Source: Methanoregula sp. (lineage in GTDB: Archaea > Halobacteriota > Methanomicrobia > Methanomicrobiales > Methanospirillaceae). Taken from it: a DNA stretch of 38,411 nucleotides. The stretch spans positions 1-38,411 of the forward strand of contig JAKLEQ010000004.1 of assembly GCA_022711635.1 (NCBI GenBank), read 5' to 3'. The position numbers were made by a program, and so were the translations under genes. Positions 8,142 through 17,046 of the stretch are shown one piece after another (position 1 is the stretch's first letter; every line of letters begins with the position of its first letter). The notes below the pieces were generated by a model. It had not been told where the DNA came from. It saw only the letters and a program-made list of their open reading frames with translations, and ran no database searches.

Positions 8142-8873
8142 TCATACCCCGGTGCCGTTCCCGTCGAAGTATCGTTCCCGGTTATTCAGGAAATCATGGT
8201 AGACCCGGAAATAGTCAGTATCCTCGTACCGGGTCCTTCTGAGGGGGGCAGAATCAAAACTGAAGATCTCCGCGCCGGGGTATGCAAGGAGGACAGGGGA
8301 ATGCGACGCAATGATGAACTGGGCATTTCCCGTCGCACTCATCTCCCGGAACAACCGGAGGAGCACAATCTGCATCCGGGGGGAGAGCGCGTTCTCGGGT
8401 TCGTCGAGAAGGTACAGCCCCCGGATCCGGAACCTGTTCCGGAAATACGCCATATGGCCCTCCCCGTGGGACTTCGCAACCAGCGACTCGCTCCCGAATA
8501 GTTTGAGTACTCCGGGATCGGCTGCTGCCCATTCGTCGAGGATACGGGTGAAGTACTGGAAGTGCTCTGCGGCAAAGAACGCCCCCGCCACGGGCTCTTT
8601 ATCCCATTCGATCCTGAGGCAGGAGTACAGGGCATCCTCGAACCTGGTTTGCCGCAATCTTGTCCGTCCCTCATCCTTCCAGACATGGATGTTGCAGGCC
8701 TGAGCGATGGCACGCAGAAGGGTGGACTTTCCGGTCCCGTTGTCGCCGGCAAAGAATGTCACGGGTGCCGTGAGGTCAAGGGATGGTGTCGAGCGGAAGA
8801 CAGGGAGGCTGAACGGGTACTCGTCCTGTACCGGGAACCGTTCGTTAAGGATGTGGATCTTTGTTACGTGCAC
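8142..8873 (-). CDS. ABC-type AAA ATPase (COG3910-like, SMC/RecF-type fold)
   Basis: A 243-residue soluble ATPase with Walker A GDNGTGKST (43-51), a signature-like KSHGEGHMAYF, Walker B YLLDEPENALSP and a switch His in FIIASHSPVL. The layout fits small predicted ATPases of the ABC/SMC-like class, which are not transporters because no membrane domain is present or adjacent. The role is unknown; relatives occur both alone and in defence contexts. The start is a GTG with GAGGG upstream and a TATA-like TTTATTAA (minus strand, about 8903-8914), so it has its own promoter although another minus-strand gene ends only 60 bases upstream. Confidence 0.85.
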   Translation of the reverse strand: MHVTKIHILNERFPVQDEYPFSLPVFRSTPSLDLTAPVTFFAGDNGTGKSTLLRAIAQACNIHVWKDEGRTRLRQTRFEDALYSCLRIEWDKEPVAGAFFAAEHFQYFTRILDEWAAADPGVLKLFGSESLVAKSHGEGHMAYFRNRFRIRGLYLLDEPENALSPRMQIVLLRLFREMSATGNAQFIIASHSPVLLAYPGAEIFSFDSAPLRRTRYEDTDYFRVYHDFLNNRERYFDGNGTGV

Positions 8874-8902
8874 GGTGCCCTCAAAAGAATACTCCGCGCC
8901 GG

Positions 8903-8914
8903 AATTAATAAAAC
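8903..8914 (-). promoter_or_regulatory. TATA box of the ABC-type ATPase gene
   Basis: On the minus strand the stretch reads TTTTATTAATTCC, about 35 bases before the GTG start at 8873, with GAGGG as ribosome site between them. It sits in the 60-base gap after the upstream minus-strand gene. Confidence 0.5.
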
Positions 8915-8933
8915 CGGGACCTTTCCCTCGTGG

Positions 8934-9308
8934 TCAGGAGCCGGCAAGCCGTTTCTCGACGATCGCGATCAGGTCGGCGACGTCCCCGCACCGCCGGATC
9001 TCTTCGGTGGAAGCGATGACAAAAAGATCTTTTCCGACGACAAGGAACGCTTCCGGGAACGTAGTGACGGCGGCGTACGTGCGGAATTCGGAGATGAATT
9101 CGTCGCGGGCGAGGAACCGGACCGGGATCCGGAGGCCGGAGATGAACCGTTTCCACTCTTTCTTCATCCCGATGGGGGAGAACGTCAGATTGATCAGGCT
9201 GCAGGGATCCGTGAGCGTCCCGGTCGGGCGGCTCATGAGGTCGTTTGCCCTCGGCATTGCATCGCTGTCGGCATTATACACAAAGATGAGTGAACGCTCC
9301 GGCTGCAT
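8934..9308 (-). CDS. Uncharacterised small protein (YNADS family)
   Basis: This 124-residue protein begins MQPERSLIFVYNADSDAMPR and continues NLTFSPIGMKKEWKRFISGL. I recall a widespread uncharacterised family with an N-terminal VYNADSG motif, a pair of cysteines and a GxKKEW segment; here one Cys (DPCSLIN) is left of the usual pair. The second half (FLVVGKDLFVIASTEEIRRC) suggests a small alpha/beta fold. A GAGG site precedes the ATG. It lies between aqpZ and the ABC-type ATPase on the same strand with gaps of about 60 bases. The function is unknown. Confidence 0.7.
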   Translation of the reverse strand: MQPERSLIFVYNADSDAMPRANDLMSRPTGTLTDPCSLINLTFSPIGMKKEWKRFISGLRIPVRFLARDEFISEFRTYAAVTTFPEAFLVVGKDLFVIASTEEIRRCGDVADLIAIVEKRLAGS

Positions 9309-9366
9309 ACCTGTCGCTCCTCATGGGAACCGATAGTGTTTTTTTGTAAAAAATGTTTCCGGCCGG

Positions 9367-10065
9367 TTACCCGGATGCCTCGTTCTCCACAAAGAATGTG
9401 TTCCAGATGAGTGCTGCAATGATGGCACCGATCACGGGAGCGACAATGAAGAGCCAGAGCTGGGAAAGTGCTGTGCCACCGACAATAAGCGCCGGCCCGA
9501 TACTCCGGGCAGGGTTAACTGACGTGCCGGTGATCGGGATCCCGACAAGGTGGACAAGTGTCAGGCAGAGCCCGATGGCGATTCCGGCAAAGCCGGCCGG
9601 TGCATTCCTGCTGGTGGCCCCGAAGATCACCATCAGGAAGGTAAAGGTAAGCACGATCTCCGCGATAAGGCCTGACATCAGCGGGAAGCCCCCCGGGGAC
9701 GCGATCCCGTACCCGTTCTGGCCCAGCCCGTCCGCCGCAAGGGAATACCCGGGAAGGCCGCTCATTACGGCAAGGAGCATCATTGATGCGACGATCGCCC
9801 CGACACACTGGACGACAATGTAAAAGACGGCGTCTTTCGAGGCGATTTTGCCGTTGACCAGCATTGCGATCGTGATGGCGGGATTGATATGGCACCCGGA
9901 GACGGGGCCGATGGCGTACACCATGACCAGGACGGACAACCCGAACGCCAGTGCGATCCCCAGAAATCCTATCGATTTCCCGGCAACAACCGCACTTGCT
10001 GTCCCAAAGAATACAAGGACGAACGTTCCCAGGAACTCAGCCAGGTATTTTTTCCAGTCTTCCAT
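9367..10065 (-). CDS. aqpZ: Aquaporin, AqpZ type
   Basis: A 232-residue MIP-family channel with six transmembrane helices and both NPA boxes: HINPAIT (N61) and SVNPARS (N184). The selectivity filter can be read as F41, H172, T181 and R187, the water-selective AqpZ set; the known methanogen channel AqpM has Ile at the His position. NGYGIASPGGF and APAGFAGIAIGL are also AqpZ-like. The open frame runs 39 codons further upstream, but the ATG at 10065 starts the conserved protein, and a minus-strand TATA at 10124-10130 gives a leader of about 35 bases. Confidence 0.93.
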   Translation of the reverse strand: MEDWKKYLAEFLGTFVLVFFGTASAVVAGKSIGFLGIALAFGLSVLVMVYAIGPVSGCHINPAITIAMLVNGKIASKDAVFYIVVQCVGAIVASMMLLAVMSGLPGYSLAADGLGQNGYGIASPGGFPLMSGLIAEIVLTFTFLMVIFGATSRNAPAGFAGIAIGLCLTLVHLVGIPITGTSVNPARSIGPALIVGGTALSQLWLFIVAPVIGAIIAALIWNTFFVENEASG

Positions 10066-10123
10066 GCGAAACCTACACTCCAGCCGGCGGTCTCTGGCCG
10101 GTGCATGACACTTATCCTTTGGA

Positions 10124-10130
10124 TTTATAC
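10124..10130 (-). promoter_or_regulatory. TATA box of aqpZ
   Basis: The minus strand reads GTATAAATCC about 60 bases before the aqpZ ATG at 10065, a good archaeal TATA element with A-rich sequence just upstream. Confidence 0.6.
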
Positions 10131-10225
10131 ATCTATCGGTATATTTGCCCTTCCGGATCAGGAAAATTTTCGGGAATTTCATGGAATTTCCCGATTTTTT
10201 CGGCTTTTTCCCCCAGTTCTGTCAT

Positions 10226-10237
10226 AAAGTTTATATT
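10226..10237 (+). promoter_or_regulatory. TATA/BRE promoter of the ahaH-ahaI transcript
   Basis: CATAAAGTTTATATTCC combines an A-rich BRE-like part and TTTATATT. Transcription would start near 10262, ahead of the small reading frame at 10286 and ahaH at 10499. It faces away from the aqpZ promoter. Confidence 0.55.
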
Positions 10238-10285
10238 CCCCCTCCTCCAGTATACGCATTGTTTATTTTCGGGGGGGTCCGTCAG

Positions 10286-10489
10286 GTGACAAAGGACTAC
10301 TCGCAGGTTATCGGATCACTGAGAGATACCGCTATCGGAAGGTGCCGGGAGCGTCTCAATGCGGCCTCAAAGAGAGTCCAGGGCCTTGTGAACGATCCCC
10401 CCGATGAGAACATGGATGGAGGTGCTCCCTGCGGGGGCAGGGAGCACTACGGGGTTACATCCGTTTTAAAGAAGCGGCACGGGTTGTGA
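10286..10489 (+). CDS. Possible small protein at the head of the ahaHI operon
   Basis: The frame starts at a GTG after a G7 run and encodes 67 residues beginning MTKDYSQVIGSLRDTAIGRC and ending VLKKRHGL. It ends 9 bases before ahaH and lies within the predicted transcript. I do not recognise the sequence. A perfect 11-base hairpin (10422-10447) inside the frame means the region could instead be a structured leader. Support for coding is weak: position, spacing and one plausible start. Confidence 0.35.
   Translation: MTKDYSQVIGSLRDTAIGRCRERLNAASKRVQGLVNDPPDENMDGGAPCGGREHYGVTSVLKKRHGL
10422..10447 (+). promoter_or_regulatory. Perfect hairpin in the ahaH leader
   Basis: GTGCTCCCTGC (10422-10432) pairs fully with GCAGGGAGCAC (10437-10447) across a GGGG loop. 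A weaker ACGG...CCGT pair followed by TTTT comes directly after it (about 10449-10467). It lies about 50 bases before the ahaH start and could act as an attenuator or a translation or mRNA-stability element (inference). Confidence 0.5.
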
Positions 10490-10498
10490 GGCGGGACG

Positions 10499-10819
10499 AT
10501 GGATACGACAAAGACACTGCTCCAGCAGATCCGGGAAAAGGAACAGGACGTCAATAAAACGATTGAGGCTGTCAGGCAGGAGAGTGATGCAGTGATCGCC
10601 GCTGCACGGGTTGAGGCGGAGAAGATCCGCAGGGAGGCAGATCTCCGGGGAAGCCATGCTGCTGACGAGCTGACGAAAAGAGAGAGGGAGAAGACAAGCG
10701 CTGAGATCACAACACTGAAAAAGACCACTGCTGCAGAGATGGAGCGGGTCGCAAAGGCCGGGGAACAGAACAGGAGGACAGCGGCAGAAGCAATTGTTCG
10801 GCATGTCACCATGCGCTGA
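10499..10819 (+). CDS. ahaH: A-type ATP synthase subunit H (peripheral stalk)
   Basis: This 106-residue protein is almost wholly predicted coiled coil: LLQQIREKEQDVNKTIEAV then alternating Ala, Glu, Lys and Arg (AAARVEAEKIRREAD). That is the composition and length of subunit H, which pairs with subunit E to form the peripheral stalks of the archaeal ATP synthase. A GAGGCGGG site precedes the ATG. It is followed by ahaI, the usual order in methanogens, but the two are separated from the other subunits and lie on the opposite strand. Confidence 0.85.
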   Translation: MDTTKTLLQQIREKEQDVNKTIEAVRQESDAVIAAARVEAEKIRREADLRGSHAADELTKREREKTSAEITTLKKTTAAEMERVAKAGEQNRRTAAEAIVRHVTMR

Positions 10820-10855
10820 ATGCCACCTGCAGGAAATGGCGGAGGTTGATCATCG

Positions 10856-12790
10856 ATGCTCCTGAAAATGAGCCGTGTCCAGATTGTAGGACCCAAAGAG
10901 CAGCTGCAAAGAGTTATCGATCTCCTCTACCACGAGGGTTCTGTTCATCTCGAGAATGCGGCGGAGGCGGTCCCCCGGGAGGAGATCCCGTTGACCGGTC
11001 TTCGGCCGGAACGATCTGCTGAGATCGCCGAGATCCTTTCGAGGATGAAGGAGATCCTCGCGACACTTCCGGGAGGCGGTAGTGTTGGCGAAAGTTATCC
11101 GGAAGCTCGCTCTGCTTTGCAAAAGATGAGCCGGGACGAGATCATCACGGAAGCGAAGGGAGTCATCCGGGAGCTCGAAGTGACAACCCGGGACCTCGCG
11201 GCAAAGAAGCGCGAGCTTACCCTGAATGTCGCAACCCTCGAACGGTATGCAAAAGTCCTCGATGTCATCCAGCCGGTCGAGCGCGAGCTCCCGATGCTGG
11301 AGGGATTCGAGGTCACCATACTCCTCATCCAGAAAGAATACAGCGAAGTCCTCGGGATTATCCGGAAAGAACTGGAGACGATAACGAAGAACCGGTTCGA
11401 GATGATCTCCACAAGCGTCGATCCCGAGACCCTCGCAGCCATCCTTGTCTTCAACAAGCAGTATTCCGAGAATGTCCACTCCTTCATCTACTCGGTCAAC
11501 GTCAACGAGGTCCGGCTCCCCCAGGAGTACATGGGACGGCCCTTCTTCGAGATGTTCGAGATCATCGAGGAGCGCAAGGAGAGTGCCCGTGCGGAGATCA
11601 ATCTCATCGACGAAAGGCTTGCCGCCCTTTCCAAAGCCTGGTACCAGAAGATTACGGCGTTCCGGGAAGTCCTGCAGGATATCCACGATGAGTTCACGGC
11701 GTTCTCCCAGTTTGCAACGTCGGAATACACCTTCGTGATCATGGGCTGGATCCCGACGAAGCTGATCCGGCACATGCAGGAGATGCTGAAAGGCACGTTT
11801 TCCGATACCGTCGTCTTGAACGAACTCCGGACAAGCTGGAAGGACATGGAGAAAGCCCCCACCTGTTACGACAACCCGAGGTGGGTGAAACCTTTCGAGT
11901 TCATCATGAACCTGATATCCCCCCCGGGTTACCGGGAGATGGATCCCTCCCCCGTCATTGCGATATTCTTCCCGCTCTTCTTCGGCATCATGGTCGGCGA
12001 TATCGGGTACGGGCTCGTTATTCTCGCGCTCGCACTCGTTCTGAAATACCGCATGAAGGTTACCGGATTTTTAGAGAAGGTTGCGGATATCCTGATGATA
12101 TCTTCGATCCCGACCATCTTCTTTGGCTTCTTATTCGGGGAATTCTTCGGGGATTTCGGGGAGATCATGGGATGGATCCACCCGGTCCACCTCTTCGGCA
12201 TCACCTGGAACCGGATCGAGGCGATGATCCCGATGCTGATCATTGCGATCGGGCTCGGGGTCATCCATATTGTCGTCGGTCTTGTCGCCGGGATCTACAA
12301 CGCCTACGTGGTCAGGAGCAAAAAACATCTCGCCGAGAAATGCGGTATGCTTCTCATGGTCAGCGGTATCATCCTGCTTGTCGGAATGCTCGCAGGGGCG
12401 ATCCCGGAGGCAGCAATGTACCCGGTCGTTGCCCTGATCGTCATCGGCCTGCCGCTCATCCTCTACGGCACCGGGGTCTTCGGGACGATCGAGATCATGA
12501 GCACGGTGGGAAACATCCTCTCCTATGCCCGTCTGATGGCGATCGGCATGGCCTCGGTCATCCTCGCCATGGTGGCCAATCGGCTCGGGGTGGCGTTTGA
12601 TATCCTGATTATCGGTATCATCGTTGCAATCCTCCTCCACGCGCTCAATGTCATCCTCGCAATGTTCTCCCCCTCGATCCATGCGGTAAGGCTGCACCTC
12701 GTGGAATGTTTCTCAAAATTTTATGGCGGCAGTGGAAAAGCGTATTGCCCGTTCCGCAGGGAACCGGAGCTGAACCCCGCACAACCATGA
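10856..12790 (+). CDS. ahaI: A-type ATP synthase subunit I (membrane stator, subunit a equivalent)
   Basis: A 644-residue protein with a soluble N-terminal half (about 1-360, with coiled coils at 90-135 and 230-275) that joins the peripheral stalks, and a membrane half with about seven to eight helices. FFPLFFGIMVGDIGYG (371-386) and SYARLMAIGMASVILAMVAN (556-575) are hallmarks. R559 is the likely essential arginine facing the carboxylate of the c ring during ion transfer. GGAGG lies 10 bases before the ATG. It converges on ahaD, with 72 bases between the stops. Confidence 0.95.
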   Translation: MLLKMSRVQIVGPKEQLQRVIDLLYHEGSVHLENAAEAVPREEIPLTGLRPERSAEIAEILSRMKEILATLPGGGSVGESYPEARSALQKMSRDEIITEAKGVIRELEVTTRDLAAKKRELTLNVATLERYAKVLDVIQPVERELPMLEGFEVTILLIQKEYSEVLGIIRKELETITKNRFEMISTSVDPETLAAILVFNKQYSENVHSFIYSVNVNEVRLPQEYMGRPFFEMFEIIEERKESARAEINLIDERLAALSKAWYQKITAFREVLQDIHDEFTAFSQFATSEYTFVIMGWIPTKLIRHMQEMLKGTFSDTVVLNELRTSWKDMEKAPTCYDNPRWVKPFEFIMNLISPPGYREMDPSPVIAIFFPLFFGIMVGDIGYGLVILALALVLKYRMKVTGFLEKVADILMISSIPTIFFGFLFGEFFGDFGEIMGWIHPVHLFGITWNRIEAMIPMLIIAIGLGVIHIVVGLVAGIYNAYVVRSKKHLAEKCGMLLMVSGIILLVGMLAGAIPEAAMYPVVALIVIGLPLILYGTGVFGTIEIMSTVGNILSYARLMAIGMASVILAMVANRLGVAFDILIIGIIVAILLHALNVILAMFSPSIHAVRLHLVECFSKFYGGSGKAYCPFRREPELNPAQP

Positions 12791-12832
12791 TCTGTCGCAG
12801 GAAAAGGATTATGACGGATACCCCGGATCCTG

Positions 12833-12846
12833 CTCTTTTTCTTCTT
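12833..12846 (+). terminator. T-rich terminator after ahaI
   Basis: CTCTTTTTCTTCTTCC lies about 45 bases after the ahaI stop, in the gap between convergent ahaI and ahaD. Archaeal transcription commonly ends at T-runs without a hairpin. Confidence 0.45.
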
Positions 12847-12862
12847 CCCGTTCAGGATTTTT

Positions 12863-13573
12863 TTATTTTCTTGGAACGGAGCTCGAGTCTGCACAGGCCT
12901 GGATGGTAACGGAACAAGGATTATCCCTGGCTTTGGTCTTCTTCTTCTTCTCGATCAGGCTTTTTACTTTCTTGAGCCGGAACAGGTCCTCCCGCTCCCG
13001 CTCTTCGATAGCGTTCTTGATGTACTTGGCCTCGGATTTCAGCTCGGGAATCAGGATCTGTTCAAGGGCGTTGACACGGCGGCGGTTCATCTGGATCTCC
13101 GCTCCGAGCCGGCGCATCGCGGTCTCGGTCTCGGCAAGCTCGATGAGGAGGTCGAGCTCGGCCTCGTAGCGTTCCGCGGTTTCATCGATCCTGCCGCTGG
13201 TCGTTATGATCCCGTATCCCCGCTCGAGCAGGGTCTTGGAGATCCTCTTCTTCTCGATGACCGGCACCGGGACTCCCATGATGTTCTTTCCGGTGATATC
13301 GATCGTGATCGCCCGGCGGGTGGCGTACGCTGCGGACTTCAGGGTTACGGGGTCATCGACCGCCTGGGCAAGCAGGAGGGCGTGATCGGCCGATTTTGCG
13401 ATCTGCTCCAGCTCCTCGCGGGAGCTCGAGACGGTGGAGAGGAACCGGAAGAACTCCTGGATCAACGCATCCATCTTCTCCCGCAGAAGGTCCCTGCCCT
13501 GCTCGGCAAGACGGATCTGGGCCTTCTTCTTCATCAGTTCCATCCGTGTCGGCTTGACCTGTTCCGTACCAAT
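12863..13573 (-). CDS. ahaD: A-type ATP synthase subunit D (central rotor shaft), atypical start
   Basis: Subunit D forms the central rotor shaft inside the A3B3 head. The protein shows N-terminal and C-terminal helices with MELMKKKAQIRLAEQGRDLL, the middle NIMGVPVPVIEKKRIS and RRRVNALEQILIPELKSEAK. The first ATG (13543) would give 226 residues, but the family-typical VKPTR motif lies just upstream in the same frame (QVKPTR). The codon aligned with the usual initiator Met is ATT at 13571-13573; no ATG, GTG or TTG is in frame there. I give the extended coordinates; 13543 is the fallback. It is last in the K-E-C-F-A-B-D operon, 10 bases after the B stop. Confidence 0.85.
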   Translation of the reverse strand: MGTEQVKPTRMELMKKKAQIRLAEQGRDLLREKMDALIQEFFRFLSTVSSSREELEQIAKSADHALLLAQAVDDPVTLKSAAYATRRAITIDITGKNIMGVPVPVIEKKRISKTLLERGYGIITTSGRIDETAERYEAELDLLIELAETETAMRRLGAEIQMNRRRVNALEQILIPELKSEAKYIKNAIEEREREDLFRLKKVKSLIEKKKKTKARDNPCSVTIQACADSSSVPRK

Positions 13574-13583
13574 TCCCCCGGTT

Positions 13584-14987
13584 CTATGGTTTCCCCTTGT
13601 ATGCCGGATGGTATTTCCTGATGAACTCCCGCTTGATACGCTTGAGTTCTTCCTCGGGCAGGATCGAGAAGAGGTCCCACGCTATCGCAAACGTTGTCTC
13701 GATCGTCCGGTCCTCGTCGCCCTGGGTGATGAACCGCTTCTCGATCTCGTCGGCGAACTTCAGGTACTTCCGGTCGAGGTCGGTCAGGGCTTCCTCGCCG
13801 ACGATGGCGACGAGCCGGCGCAGGTCCCTCCCGTAGGCATAGGAGGCATAGAGCTGGTCGGCGACACCCCGGTGGTCCTCCCTTGTCTTTCCCGGCCCGA
13901 TACCAAGGTTCATCAGTCTTGACAAGCAGGGCAGGGCATCGACCGGCGGATCGGCGCCCCGCCGGAAGAGGTCGCGCGAGAGCACGATCTGCCCTTCGGT
14001 GATGTACCCCGTCAGGTCCGGCACCGGGTGGGTGATATCATCGTCGGGCATGGTCAGGATGGGGATCTGGGTGATCGATCCGTTCTGCCCCTTGAGCCGG
14101 CCGGCCCGCTCGTAAATCGAGGCGAGATCGGTATACATATAGCCGGGATACCCGCGCCGGCCAGGCACCTCCTCGCGTGCCGTCGAAATCTCCCGCAGCG
14201 CTTCGCAGTAGTTGATCATATCGGTTAAGATAACAAGGACGTGGAGGTTGTGGGTGAACGCGAGGAACTCTGCGACCGTCAGCCCGCAGCGCGGGGCAGC
14301 GAGCCGTTCCACCGTCGGATCGTCGGCAAGGTTCATAAAAAAGACCACCCGCTCGAGGGCTCCTGTCCGTTCGAAATCCCGCATGAAGAACGATGCTTCC
14401 TTGTGGGTGATCCCCATCGCGACGAATACGACCGCAAACTTCTCGCCCTCTCCCAGGACCCGCGCCTGCCGGGCAATCTGTGCGGCGAGCTTGTTTGCGG
14501 GCAGGCCGGATCCCGAGAAGATCGGCAGTTTCTGGCCTCGGACAAGGGTATTGAGACCGTCGATGGTGGACATGCCGGTCTGGATGAAATCCGCCGGTTT
14601 GTCCCGCGCGGACGGGTTGATGGGGGTCCCGGCGATGTCGAGCGTCGCTTCGGGAATGACCTCGGGGCCCCCGTCTCTCGCTTTGCCGACACCGGAGAAG
14701 ATGCGGCCCAGCATGTCGGAAGAGACGTTGATCTGCGCCGGTTCCCCGGTGAACCGGACATTCGTCGTCTTCGTATCGATGCCCCGCGTACCCTCGTACA
14801 CCTGCACGACTGCAAGGTCTTCCGAGATGTCAAGGACCTGCCCGGTCCGCTCCCCGCCGTCCGGGAGACGGATTGTTGCGATCTCGCCGAAGGAGACTCC
14901 TCTGATATTCTTCACGAAGATGAGGGGGCCGGATGCATAATCGACGGTCCGGTACTCCTTCGTGAGGAGGGAGACCTGCTGCATCAT
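13584..14987 (-). CDS. ahaB: A-type ATP synthase subunit B (regulatory, non-catalytic)
   Basis: This 467-residue protein has the usual B-subunit length and sequence ([39 protein letters not shown]). Where the catalytic subunit has a P-loop, B carries [19 protein letters not shown], as expected of the non-catalytic partner alternating with A in the hexameric head. [21 protein letters not shown] is also typical. The ATG overlaps the subunit A stop (ATGA), pointing to coupled translation. Confidence 0.97.
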   Translation of the reverse strand: MMQQVSLLTKEYRTVDYASGPLIFVKNIRGVSFGEIATIRLPDGGERTGQVLDISEDLAVVQVYEGTRGIDTKTTNVRFTGEPAQINVSSDMLGRIFSGVGKARDGGPEVIPEATLDIAGTPINPSARDKPADFIQTGMSTIDGLNTLVRGQKLPIFSGSGLPANKLAAQIARQARVLGEGEKFAVVFVAMGITHKEASFFMRDFERTGALERVVFFMNLADDPTVERLAAPRCGLTVAEFLAFTHNLHVLVILTDMINYCEALREISTAREEVPGRRGYPGYMYTDLASIYERAGRLKGQNGSITQIPILTMPDDDITHPVPDLTGYITEGQIVLSRDLFRRGADPPVDALPCLSRLMNLGIGPGKTREDHRGVADQLYASYAYGRDLRRLVAIVGEEALTDLDRKYLKFADEIEKRFITQGDEDRTIETTFAIAWDLFSILPEEELKRIKREFIRKYHPAYKGKP

Positions 14988-16729
14988 TCCGCCCCCAGTG
15001 CGGCACAGGCAGGCCCGATTCCGTCGATCAGCTTTTTGAGGTCATCCGTGCTCCCGATCTCCTTCATCCGTCCTATCTCGGCCTTGACCGGGAGGGCGAG
15101 AAGCTGTTTTAACGCGACGCCCCGGTCCAGTGCCTCGCTGATTCCCGTGTAGTATGTCAGGATCGCCTTGAGCATGAGGTACTGCTTCTCAAGAGGGCAG
15201 AATGAATCGGTATCGGAGTACGCGCTCTGCTGGAGGAAGTCTTCGCGGATCATCCTCGTTATGTCAAGGATCGCCTTCTCGCCCTCGGGAAGGGCATCGG
15301 GGCCCACCAGCTGGACGATCTCCTGGAGCTCCACCTCTTTCTGCAGGAGATACATCGTCTTCTCCCGCAGGTCGCGGATGTCGGGCGCCACATTCTCGTC
15401 GTACCACTCCCCGACACTGTCGAGGTAGAGGGAGTAGCTCTTGATCCAGTTCACGGACGGGAAGTGCCGCCGGTAGGCGAGGCTCGAATCGAGCGCCCAG
15501 AACGTCCCCACCACACGGAGGGTGTTCTGCGTTATGGGCTCGGAGAAGTCCCCGCCGGGGGGCGAAACGGCGCCGACCACCGTTACCGAACCGGTCCGTT
15601 CCCCGGCCCCATTGCATACAACGCGTCCCGCCCGCTCGTAGAATGCCGAGAGACGGGTTGCGAGGTAGGCCGGGTAGCCTTCCTCACCGGGCATCTCCTC
15701 GAGTCGTCCCGACACCTCCCGGAGGGCTTCCCCCCAGCGGGATGTGGAGTCTGCCATGAGTGCAACGTCGCACCCCATATCCCGGAAGTACTCGGCAATG
15801 GTGATCCCGGTATAGATCGAAGCCTCGCGGGCGGCCACCGGCATATTGGACGTGTTGGCAATCAGGATTGTCCGCTCGATCAGGGGCAGGTTCGTCCTCG
15901 GGTCGACGAGCTCGGGGAACTCTGCGAGCACGTCCGTCATCTCGTTGCCGCGCTCCCCGCACCCGATGTACACGACAATCTGGGTGTCCGACCACTTGGC
16001 AAGCGTCTGCTCCGAGACGGTCTTTCCGGTCCCGAACCCCCCGGGGATCATGGCGGTCCCCCCTTTCACCACGGGAAAGATGCAGTCAAAGACCCGCTGC
16101 CCGGTGATGAGCGGGAGGACCGGGTCCAGCTTCTTCCGGATGGGACGGGGGATCCGGACCGGCCAGACGTGCATCAGGGTGAGGGGGCTGTTTCCGTCGA
16201 GGACACAGACCGTCTCTTCGACCGTGAACCCGCCGCTTTTTATCTCAGTTACCGTCCCGGCACGGTCCGGGGGAACGAGGATCCGGTGCTCGAAATTGAA
16301 CTCTTTCACCGTGCCGATGATGTCCCCGCCTGTCAGGGCATCCCCCTCTTTCACCGCAGGGACAAACTCCCATTTCTTTGCCCGGTCGAGACCGGGGACC
16401 GAGATTCCCCGTGCAATAAAGTTCCCGCTCTTCTCCTTTAAGATCGGGAGCGGCCGCTGCACCCCGTCATAGATCGAGGCAAGGAGCCCGGGACCGAGTT
16501 CGACCGAGAGGGGTCGCCCGGTGTTCTCTACCGTCTCCCCGACACGAAGTCCCGTAGTGTCCTCGTAGACCTGGATCACGGCAAAATCCCCCTCCAGCCG
16601 GATGATCTCTCCCCGCAGTGCCTCCCCGCCGACGTTTACGACGTCATACATTCTCGACCCTTTCATACCTCCTGCGGTGATGACCGGGCCCGAGATCCGC
16701 GCGATTTTCCCCGTTACCATATCATTCAC
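14984..16729 (-). CDS. ahaA: A-type ATP synthase catalytic subunit A
   Basis: A 581-residue protein, normal for the family, with no intein. The P-loop GGFGTGKT is at 230-237 and is the short archaeal form. CGERGNE holds the catalytic Glu259 and Arg260, and [19 protein letters not shown] is the conserved switch segment. The archaeal-specific insertion of about 80 residues lies roughly at 110-190. The enzyme makes ATP from ADP and phosphate, driven by the ion gradient built by methanogenesis. Its start overlaps the subunit F stop by 4 bases. Confidence 0.98.
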   Translation of the reverse strand: MNDMVTGKIARISGPVITAGGMKGSRMYDVVNVGGEALRGEIIRLEGDFAVIQVYEDTTGLRVGETVENTGRPLSVELGPGLLASIYDGVQRPLPILKEKSGNFIARGISVPGLDRAKKWEFVPAVKEGDALTGGDIIGTVKEFNFEHRILVPPDRAGTVTEIKSGGFTVEETVCVLDGNSPLTLMHVWPVRIPRPIRKKLDPVLPLITGQRVFDCIFPVVKGGTAMIPGGFGTGKTVSEQTLAKWSDTQIVVYIGCGERGNEMTDVLAEFPELVDPRTNLPLIERTILIANTSNMPVAAREASIYTGITIAEYFRDMGCDVALMADSTSRWGEALREVSGRLEEMPGEEGYPAYLATRLSAFYERAGRVVCNGAGERTGSVTVVGAVSPPGGDFSEPITQNTLRVVGTFWALDSSLAYRRHFPSVNWIKSYSLYLDSVGEWYDENVAPDIRDLREKTMYLLQKEVELQEIVQLVGPDALPEGEKAILDITRMIREDFLQQSAYSDTDSFCPLEKQYLMLKAILTYYTGISEALDRGVALKQLLALPVKAEIGRMKEIGSTDDLKKLIDGIGPACAALGAE

Positions 16730-17046
16730 TTCCTCAGGACGATGTTGTACCCGATTGCCTTACGCAGCAGCCGTTCGATATAGGAGCGCCGGTCCCCCTC
16801 CTTTGACCGGGACGGGATCGGGATGATGAGCGGCCGGTGCATCTTCTCGATCCGGTCCATCAGCTTCTCGTCGAGCGAGAGCATGTACTCCTCTTCAACG
16901 GCGACGATACCGATGTCGTCCCGGAAGAGGAGCGGGGGGATGATGCTCCTTGCTTCCTCTGTCGTGTCTGCCTCGAGCACTTCCGCACCCGCGAGCCGGA
17001 ACCCGCTCGACCGGTCGCTGTCGGTCACGATGACGAATTTAAACAT
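16726..17046 (-). CDS. ahaF: A-type ATP synthase subunit F
   Basis: A 106-residue protein starting [20 protein letters not shown], the alpha/beta fold of subunit F, which binds subunit D on the rotor and modulates activity. [20 protein letters not shown] and PLIIPIPS are the conserved middle and the flexible C-terminal start. Its ATG overlaps the subunit C stop by 8 bases (ATGTTTAA) and its stop overlaps the subunit A start. Confidence 0.94.
   Translation of the reverse strand: MFKFVIVTDSDRSSGFRLAGAEVLEADTTEEARSIIPPLLFRDDIGIVAVEEEYMLSLDEKLMDRIEKMHRPLIIPIPSRSKEGDRRSYIERLLRKAIGYNIVLRK

Noticed and set aside
9367-10065. AqpM assignment
   Set aside because: The His at the H5 filter position and overall sequence follow AqpZ; AqpM carries Ile there.
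14984-16729. Intein in ATP synthase subunit A
   Set aside because: Inteins are known in some archaeal A subunits, but this gene is continuous at 581 residues and the P-loop is uninterrupted.
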